In this document: in pieces, positions 35,280-43,714 of the stretch
Numbering within the stretch: position 1 is the stretch's first letter
Layout: each line of letters opens with the position of its first letter
Origin: Aquisphaera insulae
GTDB taxonomy: Bacteria > Planctomycetota > Planctomycetia > Isosphaerales > Isosphaeraceae
Assembly (NCBI RefSeq): GCF_011064615.1
Contig: NZ_JAALJH010000052.1
Location: forward strand, 1-64,000
Direction: 5' to 3'
Length of the DNA stretch: 64,000 nt
Program-made: the position numbers and the translations under genes
Notes under the pieces: model-generated
Databases searched by the model: none
What the model saw: only the letters and a program-made list of their open reading frames with translations
What the model was told of the DNA's origin: nothing

Positions 35280-37403
35280 ATGCTGGCGCCTCTCTTCCTT
35301 GCCGCCCTCGCCGCCGCGGCCCAGGCTCAGGCGGAGCCGACTCGCCTTCAGGGCGACGGCTTCGTCGTCCAGGTCGACTCCCGGGACGGACGCTGGTCGC
35401 TCCTGGATCCGGCCTCCGGCGTCCGCTGGCCCTCGGAGGGCCAGGCCAATGGGAAGGGCCTGAAACTCTCGCTCGTCGATGGCAACCGCTCGGTCGAGAT
35501 CCGCCCGGCGGACGGCTCTGCGGGCGAGCTCCGGATCCTGGGCGACGCCCTCGCGCTCGGTGATCGAGAGCAGGCGGCGGTGATCGTCCCGAGCCGGGAG
35601 GGCCTGTTCATCCCGGCCGACAGCAAGGTCGCGTTCAAGTCGACGTTCGGCGCCTCCGAGTACGAAGGTTGCCACATGAACATGGTCGGCTTCCTCAAGC
35701 GAGGCTCGGCGCTGCTGGCGACGTGGGACGGCGTGTCCGTATTCCCGGAGATCCAGAGCGAGCTGAAGGCGGGAGACGCCCATGGACAGGAGATCCGGAC
35801 GACCTTCTCGCTCCGCAAGGGGGCGAAGGCCATCCGGCTGACCCCGCTGGGAAAGGGGGACTGGAACACGCTGGCGGCCGCGTACCGGAAGATCGCCGAG
35901 GCGAAGGGCCTGGCGGTGACCATGGCGGAGAAGGCCCGGCGCGATCCTCATGCCGAGCTCCTGCTGGGGGCCTCGAACGTCAAGCTCTGGTTCTGCCTGA
36001 TGCGGCAGATGAGCGAGGACAGCACGAAGGTCGAGAAGCAGGCGGTCAACTGGACGTTCGAGGAGACGGCCCGCGTGGCCGAGCACTTGCGCCATGACCT
36101 CGAGATCGATCGTTGCCTCTTCACGATCGGCGGCTGGACCGAGGGGGGCTACGACGTCCGCCATCCCGACGCCCTGCCGGCCAACCCCGAATGCGGCGGC
36201 GATGCCGCCCTGGCCGACGCCGTGGCGCGGATCCAGAAGCTCGGCTACGTCGCCAGCCTCCACGATAATTATCAGGATATGTACAAAGACGCGAAAAGCT
36301 GGAATCCCGACCTGCTCCAGAAGAGGCCGGATGGCTCGGTCGACGCGGGAGGCCGCTGGAACGGCGGCCGGGCCTACATGGTCTGCGCCACGAATCAGGT
36401 CGCGCTGGCGGCCCGGCCCCAGAACCTGCCGGAGATCCGCCGCCGGTTCGGACCCTGGAGCTACTTCATCGACACCACCTACGCGGTCGGCCCGCAGCAG
36501 TGCTTCGACCCGAAGCATCCGCTCGACCGCGACGGCGACGTCGCCTGGAAGAGCAAGCTGAGCGACGCGGCCCGCGCGACCTTCGGCCTCTTCGGCAGCG
36601 AGTGCGGCCGGGAATGGGCGATCCCGCACAGCGACTTCTTCGAGGGACTGACGGGCGTCGCCGGCAAGGACTTTCACAACCTCGACCCGAGGACCCTGGG
36701 CGCGACGGTCATTCCCTTCTGGGAGATGGTCTATCACGATTGCGAGGCCTGCTACGGCAAGTACGGCTACGACGCGGCAAGGGCCGGTGCCTACGTGGCC
36801 CGCCACGTCCTCGACGCGCGGCCGCTCAACTACCACTCGATGCCGGACCACCTCTACTGGGAGACGACCTCGGCGCGGCATGAGTCGGTCCATCCGAAGG
36901 ATGCCCTGGCCAGCTACACCCGCAGCGATCGCGGCTGGGCGGAGGGGCTGCACCCCATCGACGTCTTCCTCAAGAACACGCACGAGATCCTCGGCCCTCT
37001 GAACCGCGTCACGGGCCACCAGCGGTTGACGAGGCTCGAGTTCCTGAATTCGACGAGGACCCTCTGCAAGGCGACCTACGGAGAAGGCGGCGAGGCCACG
37101 GTGGTCGTCGCCAATCTCGGCGGTGAGGAGGCCCGCATCACGTCCGAGCTGGGCGGCCCGGTGGTCCTTCCCGCCTACGGCTTCACGATCGATGGTCCGC
37201 AGTTCGCGGGCTTCCTCGCCACGCACTGGGGCGGCCGTGACTATCCCGGCGGTGCCCTGTTCACGATCCGATCCGAGGGCGGTTCACTCCGCGTGAAACC
37301 CGGAAAGGTGCGGATCTTCCACGGCTTCGGCGATCCTCGGATCGACTGGAAGGGCAAGACACACGAGGTGACGAGGGAGGCAGTGGTCGGCGAGGATCGA
37401 TAG
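35280..37403 (+). CDS. secreted glycoside-hydrolase-like protein (DUF5696/GH101-like barrel)
   Basis: 707 residues. A short signal peptide (MLAPLFLAALAAAAQAQA) is followed by a beta-rich N-terminal domain (about 20-200), a TIM-barrel-like central part (RCLFTIGGWTEGGYD, GYVASLHDNYQDMY, SYFIDTTYAVGPQQ, FGSECGREWAIPHSD) and a beta-sandwich tail. Asp/Glu in FIDTT and SECGREW are plausible catalytic residues. The arrangement resembles DUF5696 and GH101-related proteins, but the exact family is uncertain. It sits between the molybdenum dehydrogenase and the GH127 gene, on which it converges; a large nested hairpin (37437-37514) separates them. Confidence 0.75.
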   Translation: MLAPLFLAALAAAAQAQAEPTRLQGDGFVVQVDSRDGRWSLLDPASGVRWPSEGQANGKGLKLSLVDGNRSVEIRPADGSAGELRILGDALALGDREQAAVIVPSREGLFIPADSKVAFKSTFGASEYEGCHMNMVGFLKRGSALLATWDGVSVFPEIQSELKAGDAHGQEIRTTFSLRKGAKAIRLTPLGKGDWNTLAAAYRKIAEAKGLAVTMAEKARRDPHAELLLGASNVKLWFCLMRQMSEDSTKVEKQAVNWTFEETARVAEHLRHDLEIDRCLFTIGGWTEGGYDVRHPDALPANPECGGDAALADAVARIQKLGYVASLHDNYQDMYKDAKSWNPDLLQKRPDGSVDAGGRWNGGRAYMVCATNQVALAARPQNLPEIRRRFGPWSYFIDTTYAVGPQQCFDPKHPLDRDGDVAWKSKLSDAARATFGLFGSECGREWAIPHSDFFEGLTGVAGKDFHNLDPRTLGATVIPFWEMVYHDCEACYGKYGYDAARAGAYVARHVLDARPLNYHSMPDHLYWETTSARHESVHPKDALASYTRSDRGWAEGLHPIDVFLKNTHEILGPLNRVTGHQRLTRLEFLNSTRTLCKATYGEGGEATVVVANLGGEEARITSELGGPVVLPAYGFTIDGPQFAGFLATHWGGRDYPGGALFTIRSEGGSLRVKPGKVRIFHGFGDPRIDWKGKTHEVTREAVVGEDR

Positions 37404-37436
37404 TGCCTTGCCGGCGCTAAGGAATGGGGCTGCAAG

Positions 37437-37514
37437 GCAGGCAGGAATCCCTGCCCCCCGGGTTTGTAGCCCGGAGGGCAGGGCGGATCCCGGGGGACGG
37501 GCAATCCTGCCTGC
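37437..37514. repeat. nested inverted repeat between convergent genes
   Basis: Outer arms GCAGGCAGGA (37437-37446) and TCCTGCCTGC (37505-37514) enclose an inner hairpin (37451-37481: CTGCCC-C-CCGGG pairing with CCCGG-A-GGGCAG, one mismatch). It lies between the ends of the GH-like and GH127 genes and probably ends transcription from both sides; it could also be a dispersed palindromic element. Confidence 0.5.
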
Positions 37515-37554
37515 CCGGTCCCCAGTGCGAATCATCGCGGAGGGAGGTTCCAGG

Positions 37555-39939
37555 TCAATCCTCCTCCGCCTCCTCCACTTTCCACTCATGGACCCCGGCC
37601 GCCCAGCGGGGCTGGAGCTGGACGACCAGGCGGAGGCCCGTCGTCTTCACGGGGGCGAATGTCACCTCGCTCCAGCCGTCCTTGACGATCGGATAGGAGC
37701 CCCTGGCGACGACCGGCTTCCAGGCGTCGCCGTCCCGGTACTCGATGGACCAGGACGCGGGATAGCGGCAGGCGCCCCGGCCGGTGTCGTCGAACCAGTA
37801 GGCCTTCGAGCTGCCGACGATCCTCGGCGTTTTCCAGTCATACTCCACGTACTCGCGGGTCCCGGAGTGGGGCCAGAAGTGGCAGAGCGCCTGGGGCTGC
37901 TCGCCGCTGGTCTTCGGCTCGACGCCGTCGTTCACGCCCCAGGGCTGGGCGTTCCCGCTACGGAAGGACAATTTGACGGCCGCCTGCGTCTCCGGGCCGC
38001 CGGGGCCGGGCGTGCGCGGAGCCGTGGGGAGCCAGACCTTCATCGGCCCGGGCTTGCGGTTGTCCCAGGCGTAGTAGGGGATCGCGGTCAGGGGAACCTG
38101 CCTGGAAACGGGGACGGCCTGATAAAGGCGTGCGTGCCAGTCCATCTCTGGGGCGGTTTCCGCGGAGCCCCTGAGGACCACAACCCCGCCGAGGACGTCC
38201 GCGGCCTTCTCGGCCTTCAGCTCGGTTCCCCGGGGGACGAACAGGGAATCCAGGCCCGACTCGTTGTCCGCGGCCTCGACGCAGTAGACGAGCGGCCCGC
38301 GCTGGAAGGCCAGCCTGCCGGTGTCCGCCTCGACGTTCGGATTCGCGGCGACCTGGACCACGGGCATCTTCATGTTGAGTCGAACCGTGTCTCCCGTCTT
38401 CCATTCTCGAGAGACGACGAGGTAGCCGCGATCGGTCCCCGGATCGAGCGTCGTCGCCCCGTTCTCCCCGATCGAGACCTTCGCGTCGGAACACCATGAC
38501 GGCAACCGGAGACGGAGATCGAACTTCGCCGGCTGGTCGAGCGTGAATTTGAATCGGACGTCTCCGTCCCAGGGATACTCCGTCGTGACGTCGAGCTTGA
38601 CCTTGTGACCGTCCACGTCCACCTTCGTCGACCCCTGGATATACAGGTTCACCCAGAGCGACTTATCACCGACCGCGTAGGCGTAGCCGCCCAGCGAGGC
38701 GAGCGTCCGGGCGACGTTGGGCGGGCAGCAGGCGCAGCCGAACCACTCGGAGCGGTGGTGGCGGCCCGTGCTCTCGAGCGGGTTGACGTAGAAGAACCGC
38801 TTGCCGTCCAGGGAGACGCCGGCGAGGACGCCGTTGTAGAGGGCCCGCTCGACGACATCGGCGTACTTCGAGTCGCCGTAGAGGAGAGCAAGCCGGTGGT
38901 TCCATTGGGCCAGGGCCACCGAGGCGCAGGTCTCCTGGTAGGCCGTCAGGTTGGGCAGGTCGTAGTCGTGCGTGAACCCTTCGTTCGAGGCGCTCGGGCC
39001 GATCCCGCCCGTCAGGTACATGTTCCGCTCGACCGTGTTCCGCCAGACGCGGCGGATCATCTTCAGCAGCGCGGGGTCCTGGGTTTCGGCGGCGACGTCC
39101 GTCGCCCCGCTGAGGAGATACGCGGCGCGGACGGCATGACCCTTGATGTTCTTGTGGTCGCAGATCGGGACGTCGTCCTGCCAGTAGGTCCCGTCGTACT
39201 CGCTCTCGGGGGTGTGGTGCTCGGCGGCGAAGAACTTGCGGCCGCGGTTCTCGATGAAGAAACGGGCCAGCTCGAAGTAGCGCTTCTCGCCGGTCGCCTG
39301 CCAGAGCTTGATGAGGGCCAGCTCAACCTCCGGGTGCCCACAGTAGCCCAGCCGCTTGTCCTTGCCGAAGGTCGAGTCGATGTGGTCGGCCGTCTTCGTC
39401 GCGACGGCCAGGAAGTTCTTCTTGCCGGTGGCCCGGTAGTGGGCGACGGCCGCCTCGATCATGTGGCCCGCGCAGTAGAGCTCGTGGTTGTCGCGGAGGT
39501 TCGTCCAGCGTCGGCCGGGCTCCTTCACGACGTAGTAGGTATCGAGGTATCCGTCCTCGAGCTGGGCCCCGGCGATCTTGGCGATGATCTCATCCAGTTG
39601 CTTGTCGAGCGCCGGATCGGGGTGGGTCGCCAGGGAGTAGGAGGCGGCCTCCAGAGCCTTGTAGATGTCCGAATCCATGAAGACCGGGCCCTCGAAGCCT
39701 GCGGTGGCGCGGGCCGCGGCGAGCTCCAGGTTCTTGATGTTGCCGGACTTCTCCAGCATGGCGAAGTTGATCGGGATCGAGACCTTCCGATTGACCTCCT
39801 GGCGGGGGCTCCAGAAGCCGTCTCGGATCTCGACGTCGGTGAAGGGGACCGCGTGCAGCTTGAGGAGCGGGATATCGTCGGCCGGGACAATCGGTGACGC
39901 CAGGAGGAACAGGCTGGTTGCAAGGAGTGCGTATTTCAT
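37555..39939 (-). CDS. GH127 family glycosidase (DUF1680, beta-L-arabinofuranosidase type)
   Basis: 794 residues with a signal peptide (about 1-20). The alpha/alpha barrel has QETCASVALAQWNHRL with Glu336 and Cys338, and GCACCPPNVARTLASL with Cys404 and Cys405. This is the Glu/Cys zinc-binding set of GH127, in which a Cys acts as nucleophile. Beta-sandwich domains follow, ending in an extra ~80-residue C-terminal domain (VEYDWKTPRIV to VQLQPRWAAG). It should remove beta-L-arabinofuranose from arabinose-rich glycans. Start ATG 39939; the ribosome binding site is weak. CoaX lies upstream on the same strand (126 nt). Confidence 0.93.
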   Translation of the reverse strand: MKYALLATSLFLLASPIVPADDIPLLKLHAVPFTDVEIRDGFWSPRQEVNRKVSIPINFAMLEKSGNIKNLELAAARATAGFEGPVFMDSDIYKALEAASYSLATHPDPALDKQLDEIIAKIAGAQLEDGYLDTYYVVKEPGRRWTNLRDNHELYCAGHMIEAAVAHYRATGKKNFLAVATKTADHIDSTFGKDKRLGYCGHPEVELALIKLWQATGEKRYFELARFFIENRGRKFFAAEHHTPESEYDGTYWQDDVPICDHKNIKGHAVRAAYLLSGATDVAAETQDPALLKMIRRVWRNTVERNMYLTGGIGPSASNEGFTHDYDLPNLTAYQETCASVALAQWNHRLALLYGDSKYADVVERALYNGVLAGVSLDGKRFFYVNPLESTGRHHRSEWFGCACCPPNVARTLASLGGYAYAVGDKSLWVNLYIQGSTKVDVDGHKVKLDVTTEYPWDGDVRFKFTLDQPAKFDLRLRLPSWCSDAKVSIGENGATTLDPGTDRGYLVVSREWKTGDTVRLNMKMPVVQVAANPNVEADTGRLAFQRGPLVYCVEAADNESGLDSLFVPRGTELKAEKAADVLGGVVVLRGSAETAPEMDWHARLYQAVPVSRQVPLTAIPYYAWDNRKPGPMKVWLPTAPRTPGPGGPETQAAVKLSFRSGNAQPWGVNDGVEPKTSGEQPQALCHFWPHSGTREYVEYDWKTPRIVGSSKAYWFDDTGRGACRYPASWSIEYRDGDAWKPVVARGSYPIVKDGWSEVTFAPVKTTGLRLVVQLQPRWAAGVHEWKVEEAEED

Positions 39940-40064
39940 GGATCGGAGCTTTCTCCGGGTAAGCTCTGGGCCGCCGGCGTTCGGGCGCAACAAATTGCGG
40001 CGAGTTGGCGAGGTCTTCGAGCGGGATCGATTTCCTCGAAGGTAAGGTGTGGACTTGCGCGGAA

Positions 40065-40871
40065 TCAAGGGGAGAGGCCGCGCGTTCCCTGGCCCCGGGC
40101 GGGACCGAACGCGGCCAGGACGAGCCCCTCGAGGACCAGGTCGGGGACGATCCGGGCCGCCTCGCCGCTGGTCGCCCGGGCCAGTCGATCCGCATCCCCG
40201 CCCGTCCAGACAATCCACGGCTCACCGGGAGGATCGAAGGCCTGGCGGGCGATCAGCTCCTTGATCGCGCCGACCGTGCCCCAGAAGAGGCCGGCCTCCA
40301 TGGAGTCGATCGTCCCGCGCCCCCACGAGGGGGCGGCGGCACTCGGATGGATCAGCGGCAACTGGGCGGTGAGCATGTGGAGGGCGCGGGCGCAGAGGAA
40401 GAGTCCGGGCGCGATGACGCCGCCGAGCCAGACGCCCTCGGCGCCGATGCGCTCGATCGTGATGGCCGTCCCGCATGAGACGACCAGGCCGGTCCTCCCC
40501 GCCGGCTTTCTCGCCGCGGCGGCGAGGACCGCGAGCGCCCGGTCCGCTCCCCCTTGATTCGCATCCTCCACGTCCATCGGCAGGGGGACGTCCGAGGCCG
40601 TCTCGTACCAGGAAACCTCCTCGATCCCTCGGGCCGCGAGGAAGGCCCGCAGCTTCGCCGCCGCCGGCGGGTTCACCGAGGCCACCGCCCAGCGTGGCCG
40701 AATCGAGTCGTCCGCTCCGGCCCCGAGATTCTTGCTCCATAGCTGCCAGATGGCGTCCCAGGCGAGCGGGTCGTCGGGCGGCAGGGCCGTCGAGGGGGAC
40801 ACCGTCCCGGACTCGCCCACCAGGGCCCACTTCATCCGGGAATTGCCAAGGTCGGCGGCGATCCGGATCAT
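40065..40871 (-). CDS. coaX: type III pantothenate kinase CoaX
   Basis: 268 residues of the ASKHA fold: DLGNSRMKW (phosphate 1, residues 8-16), GGADRALAV (pantothenate-binding Asp), and VSCGTAITIERIG with GVWLGGVIAPGL (phosphate 2). It phosphorylates pantothenate in the first step of coenzyme A synthesis and lacks feedback inhibition by CoA. ATG at 40871 directly begins MIRIAADLGNS, so no alternative start is needed. The end is slightly Gly/Arg-rich. It diverges from the GH39-like gene across 170 nt. Confidence 0.93.
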   Translation of the reverse strand: MIRIAADLGNSRMKWALVGESGTVSPSTALPPDDPLAWDAIWQLWSKNLGAGADDSIRPRWAVASVNPPAAAKLRAFLAARGIEEVSWYETASDVPLPMDVEDANQGGADRALAVLAAAARKPAGRTGLVVSCGTAITIERIGAEGVWLGGVIAPGLFLCARALHMLTAQLPLIHPSAAAPSWGRGTIDSMEAGLFWGTVGAIKELIARQAFDPPGEPWIVWTGGDADRLARATSGEAARIVPDLVLEGLVLAAFGPARGQGTRGLSP

Positions 40872-41040
40872 GGCGTGCTCGGCCTCGGGGTCCTCATCTC
40901 TCGTATCATCGCTCGCCGATCCGTGGATCGTCGCCGCGCGGGATCATTATGGACCGGATCCGCGACTGACTGCCAGGGGGCCCGGGAGGTGGGTACAATC
41001 CCAGCTCCGTCGGTTCCTCCCATCCCCGAGGGTTCGCCCG

Positions 41041-42771
41041 ATGAGCCTCGATCCACGCCGCCTCGCCCGATGGCTCTCCGCCGCGGTCCTCTTGCTGGGT
41101 CTCCCGATCAAGCTCGCGAACGAGGCGTCCGCCCAGCCGGTCTCGTTCCCGGTCCGGGTCGTGGTCGATGCCGCGAGGCCGCGCGGGCCGCTGCCGCCGA
41201 TCTGGCGATTCTTCGGCGCGGACGAGCCGAATTATGCCACCATGAAGGACGGTCGGAAGCTGATCGGCGAGCTCGGCGGACTTCGCCCCGGCGCCGTCTA
41301 CTTCCGCGCCCACAACCTGCTGACGTCCGGCGACGGCACGCCCGCGCTCAAGTGGGGTTCGACGGGCGTCTATCGCGAGGACGCCCAGGGTTCAGCCGTC
41401 TACGACTGGACCATCCTGGACCGGATCTTCACGACCTACCTGGACCGGGGCGTCCGGCCCTACGTCCAGATCGGCTTCATGCCGAAGGACCTCTCGACCA
41501 GGCCCGAGCCCTATCAGCATCGCTGGACGCCCACGGCGAAGTACGACGAGATTTACACCGGCTGGGCGTATCCGCCGAAGGATTACGGCGAGTGGGCCGA
41601 GCTGGTCTACCGGTGGGTCCGGCATTGCGTGGAGGCCTACGGCCGGGACGAGGTGGAGTCCTGGTACTGGGAGACCTGGAATGAACCGAATATCGGCTAC
41701 TGGCGTGGGACGCCCGAGGAGTTCCAGAAGCTCCACGACTTCGCGATCGACGCCGTCCGCCGCGCCCTGCCGACGGCCCGGGTCGGCGGGCCGGACTGCG
41801 CCGGCTCCGGCGGCAAGTGGGCCCGGGACTTCCTCGAACATTGCCTCCGCGGCACCAACCAGGCGACCGGCAAGGTGGGGACGCCGCTCGACTTCATCTC
41901 GTTCCACGCCAAGGGCTCGCCGAACGTCGTCGACGGGCACGTCCGGATGGGGATCGCGACCCACCTGAGGACGGTGGAGGACGGATTCAAGCTCGTCGCC
42001 TCGTTCCCCGAGCTGAAGGGCAAGCCGATCGTCATCGGCGAATCCGACCCCGAGGGGTGTGCCGCCTGCCAGGGCCCGCGGCTCGGCTATCGCAACGGAA
42101 CGATGTACTCGAGCTACACGGCGGCGAGCTTCGCCCGCAAGCTCGACCTGGCGGAGAGGACCGGTGTCAACCTCGAAGGGGCCCTCACCTGGGCCTTCGA
42201 GTTCGAGGGCCAGCCCCCCTTCGCCGGCTTCCGGGCGCTGGCCTCCGCGGGGATTGACCTGCCGGTCCTGAACGTCTTCCGGATGTTCAGCCTCATGGGT
42301 GGGCGGCGACTCACCCTGGAGAGCTCGCACGCGGTGGGCCTGGACGAGATCCTGGCCCGGGGCGTTTCGGGCGAGCCCGACGTCTCCGCGATCGCCGCGC
42401 TCGACGGCGAGACGCTGGCCGTGCTCCTCTGGCACTACCACGATGACGACGTCCCCGGGCCCGAGGCCGACATCACGGTCGACCTGACGGGATTGCCGCG
42501 AGGCGAGGGCGCCGCCCTGATCCACCACTATCGCATCGACGCGGATCACGGGAACGCCTATGAGGCGTGGAAGCGGATGGGCTCCCCGGCCCCACTCACG
42601 GCCGATCAAACCGCGGCGCTCGAGCGAGCCTCGGCCCTGGCCCTGGCGGAATCACCCACGCGACGGGCCTACTCCCGCCGGGCGCTGAAGCTGCGCCTGA
42701 GCCTGCCCCGTCAGGCCGTCTCGCTCTTGAGGATCGAGCTGGGGCCGCCTTCGGCGTCGGGCAAGGGTTGA
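41041..42771 (+). CDS. secreted GH39-like glycosidase (xylosidase type)
   Basis: 576 residues. A signal peptide (about 10-31, ending ASAQP) leads into a clan GH-A barrel with ETWNEPNI (acid/base Glu215) and VIGESDPEG (nucleophile Glu334), then WAFEFEGQPPFAGFR and a C-terminal beta-sandwich (SLLRIEL). GH39 covers beta-xylosidases and alpha-L-iduronidase-like enzymes; the length and motifs fit a beta-xylosidase or related enzyme. The last codons lie in a 35-bp segment that is repeated at the end of obg (43717-43751). ATG 41041 is the first codon after CCCGAGGGTTCGCCCG. Confidence 0.85.
   Translation: MSLDPRRLARWLSAAVLLLGLPIKLANEASAQPVSFPVRVVVDAARPRGPLPPIWRFFGADEPNYATMKDGRKLIGELGGLRPGAVYFRAHNLLTSGDGTPALKWGSTGVYREDAQGSAVYDWTILDRIFTTYLDRGVRPYVQIGFMPKDLSTRPEPYQHRWTPTAKYDEIYTGWAYPPKDYGEWAELVYRWVRHCVEAYGRDEVESWYWETWNEPNIGYWRGTPEEFQKLHDFAIDAVRRALPTARVGGPDCAGSGGKWARDFLEHCLRGTNQATGKVGTPLDFISFHAKGSPNVVDGHVRMGIATHLRTVEDGFKLVASFPELKGKPIVIGESDPEGCAACQGPRLGYRNGTMYSSYTAASFARKLDLAERTGVNLEGALTWAFEFEGQPPFAGFRALASAGIDLPVLNVFRMFSLMGGRRLTLESSHAVGLDEILARGVSGEPDVSAIAALDGETLAVLLWHYHDDDVPGPEADITVDLTGLPRGEGAALIHHYRIDADHGNAYEAWKRMGSPAPLTADQTAALERASALALAESPTRRAYSRRALKLRLSLPRQAVSLLRIELGPPSASGKG
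42713..42747. repeat. 35-bp direct repeat, copy 1 (in the 3' end of the GH39-like gene)
   Basis: This 35-nt segment is identical to 43717-43751 in the same orientation; the following nine bases match at seven positions. The intervening ~970 bp hold a cluster of small genes. Copy 1 codes for VSLLRIELGP in the GH39-like protein. Confidence 0.85.
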
Positions 42772-42899
42772 GCCGGTGCGCTGGAAGGGGGTGGGGACTG
42801 CCCGCCACATCAGCCCGACTCGAAGTTCTCCCGGGGCCACGAGTTCCCTGTCCTGCGAAGGTGGACACGGGCTTTAATATGTGCGAATTCGTGGCGGCG

Positions 42900-43190
42900 G
42901 CCTAACGCCCAGTATCAGTGGCGGCGCGAAGCGTCGTCAGCTCCATGCTGATGATAGGTGTCCTGGCCCAAGTCATTGCCGAGCTCGAATAGCATATGGG
43001 GGCCAACTCCGACGAGCGGCCACATCAACTGATCACCGAGGACGAACCAACGGGGCTTCTCGTCAGCGTCCGCGTCAACGCTCATTCTCGCCGCCTCGCA
43101 CCGACGCTCAGCGGACCCGCGACGCCGAGCATGGATTCGGGATGGAATCACTCCGCGGCGCGGCGAGGCCTCCGAGGCGCGAGGTTAGGC
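42900..43190. other. inverted 7-bp core-like pair GCCTAAC / GTTAGGC
   Basis: GCCTAAC at 42900-42906 and GTTAGGC at 43184-43190 are inverted copies that both fit the attC core consensus (RYYYAAC / GTTRRRY). On the minus strand the 81-residue gene's TAA stop overlaps the first core, as is common in integron cassettes. The span (291 bp) is longer than normal attC sites and encloses a small ORF, so this is only a suggestion. Confidence 0.3.
42915..43085 (-). CDS. small hypothetical protein in the cassette
   Basis: 56 residues starting MSVDADADEKPRW and ending ASRRH, with a mildly hydrophobic centre (FVLGDQLMWPLVGVGPHMLFELG) but no recognised family. A GAGG lies 8-11 nt upstream of the ATG at 43085. 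It is the third small gene behind obg in one direction, 100 nt after the 81-residue gene. It is inside the stretch bounded by the 35-bp repeat and by a GCCTAAC/GTTAGGC pair. It may be spurious. Confidence 0.4.
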   Translation of the reverse strand: MSVDADADEKPRWFVLGDQLMWPLVGVGPHMLFELGNDLGQDTYHQHGADDASRRH

Positions 43191-43430
43191 GACGTGTGTT
43201 GACGCGACAGCGAGGAGCCTCGACTCTTCGTCCTGCGGCACCGCTACGACCACGAAGCGCTGGGCCGGGTAGAGATAATCCTCCCCCGAGTCGTCGATGA
43301 TCCGCAGGAGGCCTTCGGTTGCCGCCGCCGCGTCGGGGAGTACTCGGTAGAGCATGCCGGCCGACAGGTCGTCGCACCCTTCGTTGGCGACGCACACGGC
43401 GAACACCGGCCTGACGTGTTGAGCCGCCAT
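43185..43430 (-). CDS. small conserved hypothetical protein (NEGC-DYLYP family)
   Basis: 81 residues. The pattern FAVCVANEGCDDLSAG, LYRVLPD, and RIIDDSGEDYLYPAQRFVVV belongs to a small family seen in cyanobacteria, planctomycetes and proteobacteria with no known function (recollection). It has an SH3-like or small beta-barrel look. It starts 4 nt behind the stop of the 77-residue gene, so the two are a tight pair. It lies within the repeat-bounded cassette behind obg. Confidence 0.7.
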   Translation of the reverse strand: MAAQHVRPVFAVCVANEGCDDLSAGMLYRVLPDAAAATEGLLRIIDDSGEDYLYPAQRFVVVAVPQDEESRLLAVASTHVA

Positions 43431-43434
43431 TGTG

Positions 43435-43668
43435 CTAGTCCAGAAGCCGCTTGATCTTCATCTTCCGCCTGCCGACGCCGTGCGCCTCATACCAATGGAC
43501 CTCGGCTCGGCGGACACTTCCGCTGGCCAGGCGAACCGTGGCGATGCCCTTGAGCTTCCGCCACCGACGGCCGCCGTAGCGAGCTTTCAGGTCGGCGTTC
43601 TCTCGAATCGAGAGGTTGACCGCGATCGTCTCGACGTCGGAGAGATCGCCGAAGAGCTCGAAGTCCAT
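43435..43668 (-). CDS. small conserved hypothetical protein (WRKLKG-ATVRLASG family)
   Basis: 77 residues, with ETIAVNLSIREN, RYGGRRWRKLKGIATVRLASG, RRAEVHWYEAHGVGRRKMKIKRLLD. It matches a widespread short family (I recall similar proteins in cyanobacteria) of unknown function; the basic, aromatic-rich pattern could bind nucleic acid or serve as a toxin, but there is no proof. It stands 46 nt after obg and 4 nt before the 81-residue gene. The pair may be a toxin-antitoxin-like or cassette-borne unit. Confidence 0.7.
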   Translation of the reverse strand: MDFELFGDLSDVETIAVNLSIRENADLKARYGGRRWRKLKGIATVRLASGSVRRAEVHWYEAHGVGRRKMKIKRLLD

Positions 43669-43714
43669 GCCTGCGAGACTACCGCCGCGATCTTCTTAAC
43701 GCAACCTATTAGGA

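Noticed and set aside
32826..37226. Open frame of ~1,460 codons on the minus strand
   Set aside because: It is antisense to the molybdenum dehydrogenase and glycosidase-like genes, and its composition is typical of shadow frames in high-GC DNA.
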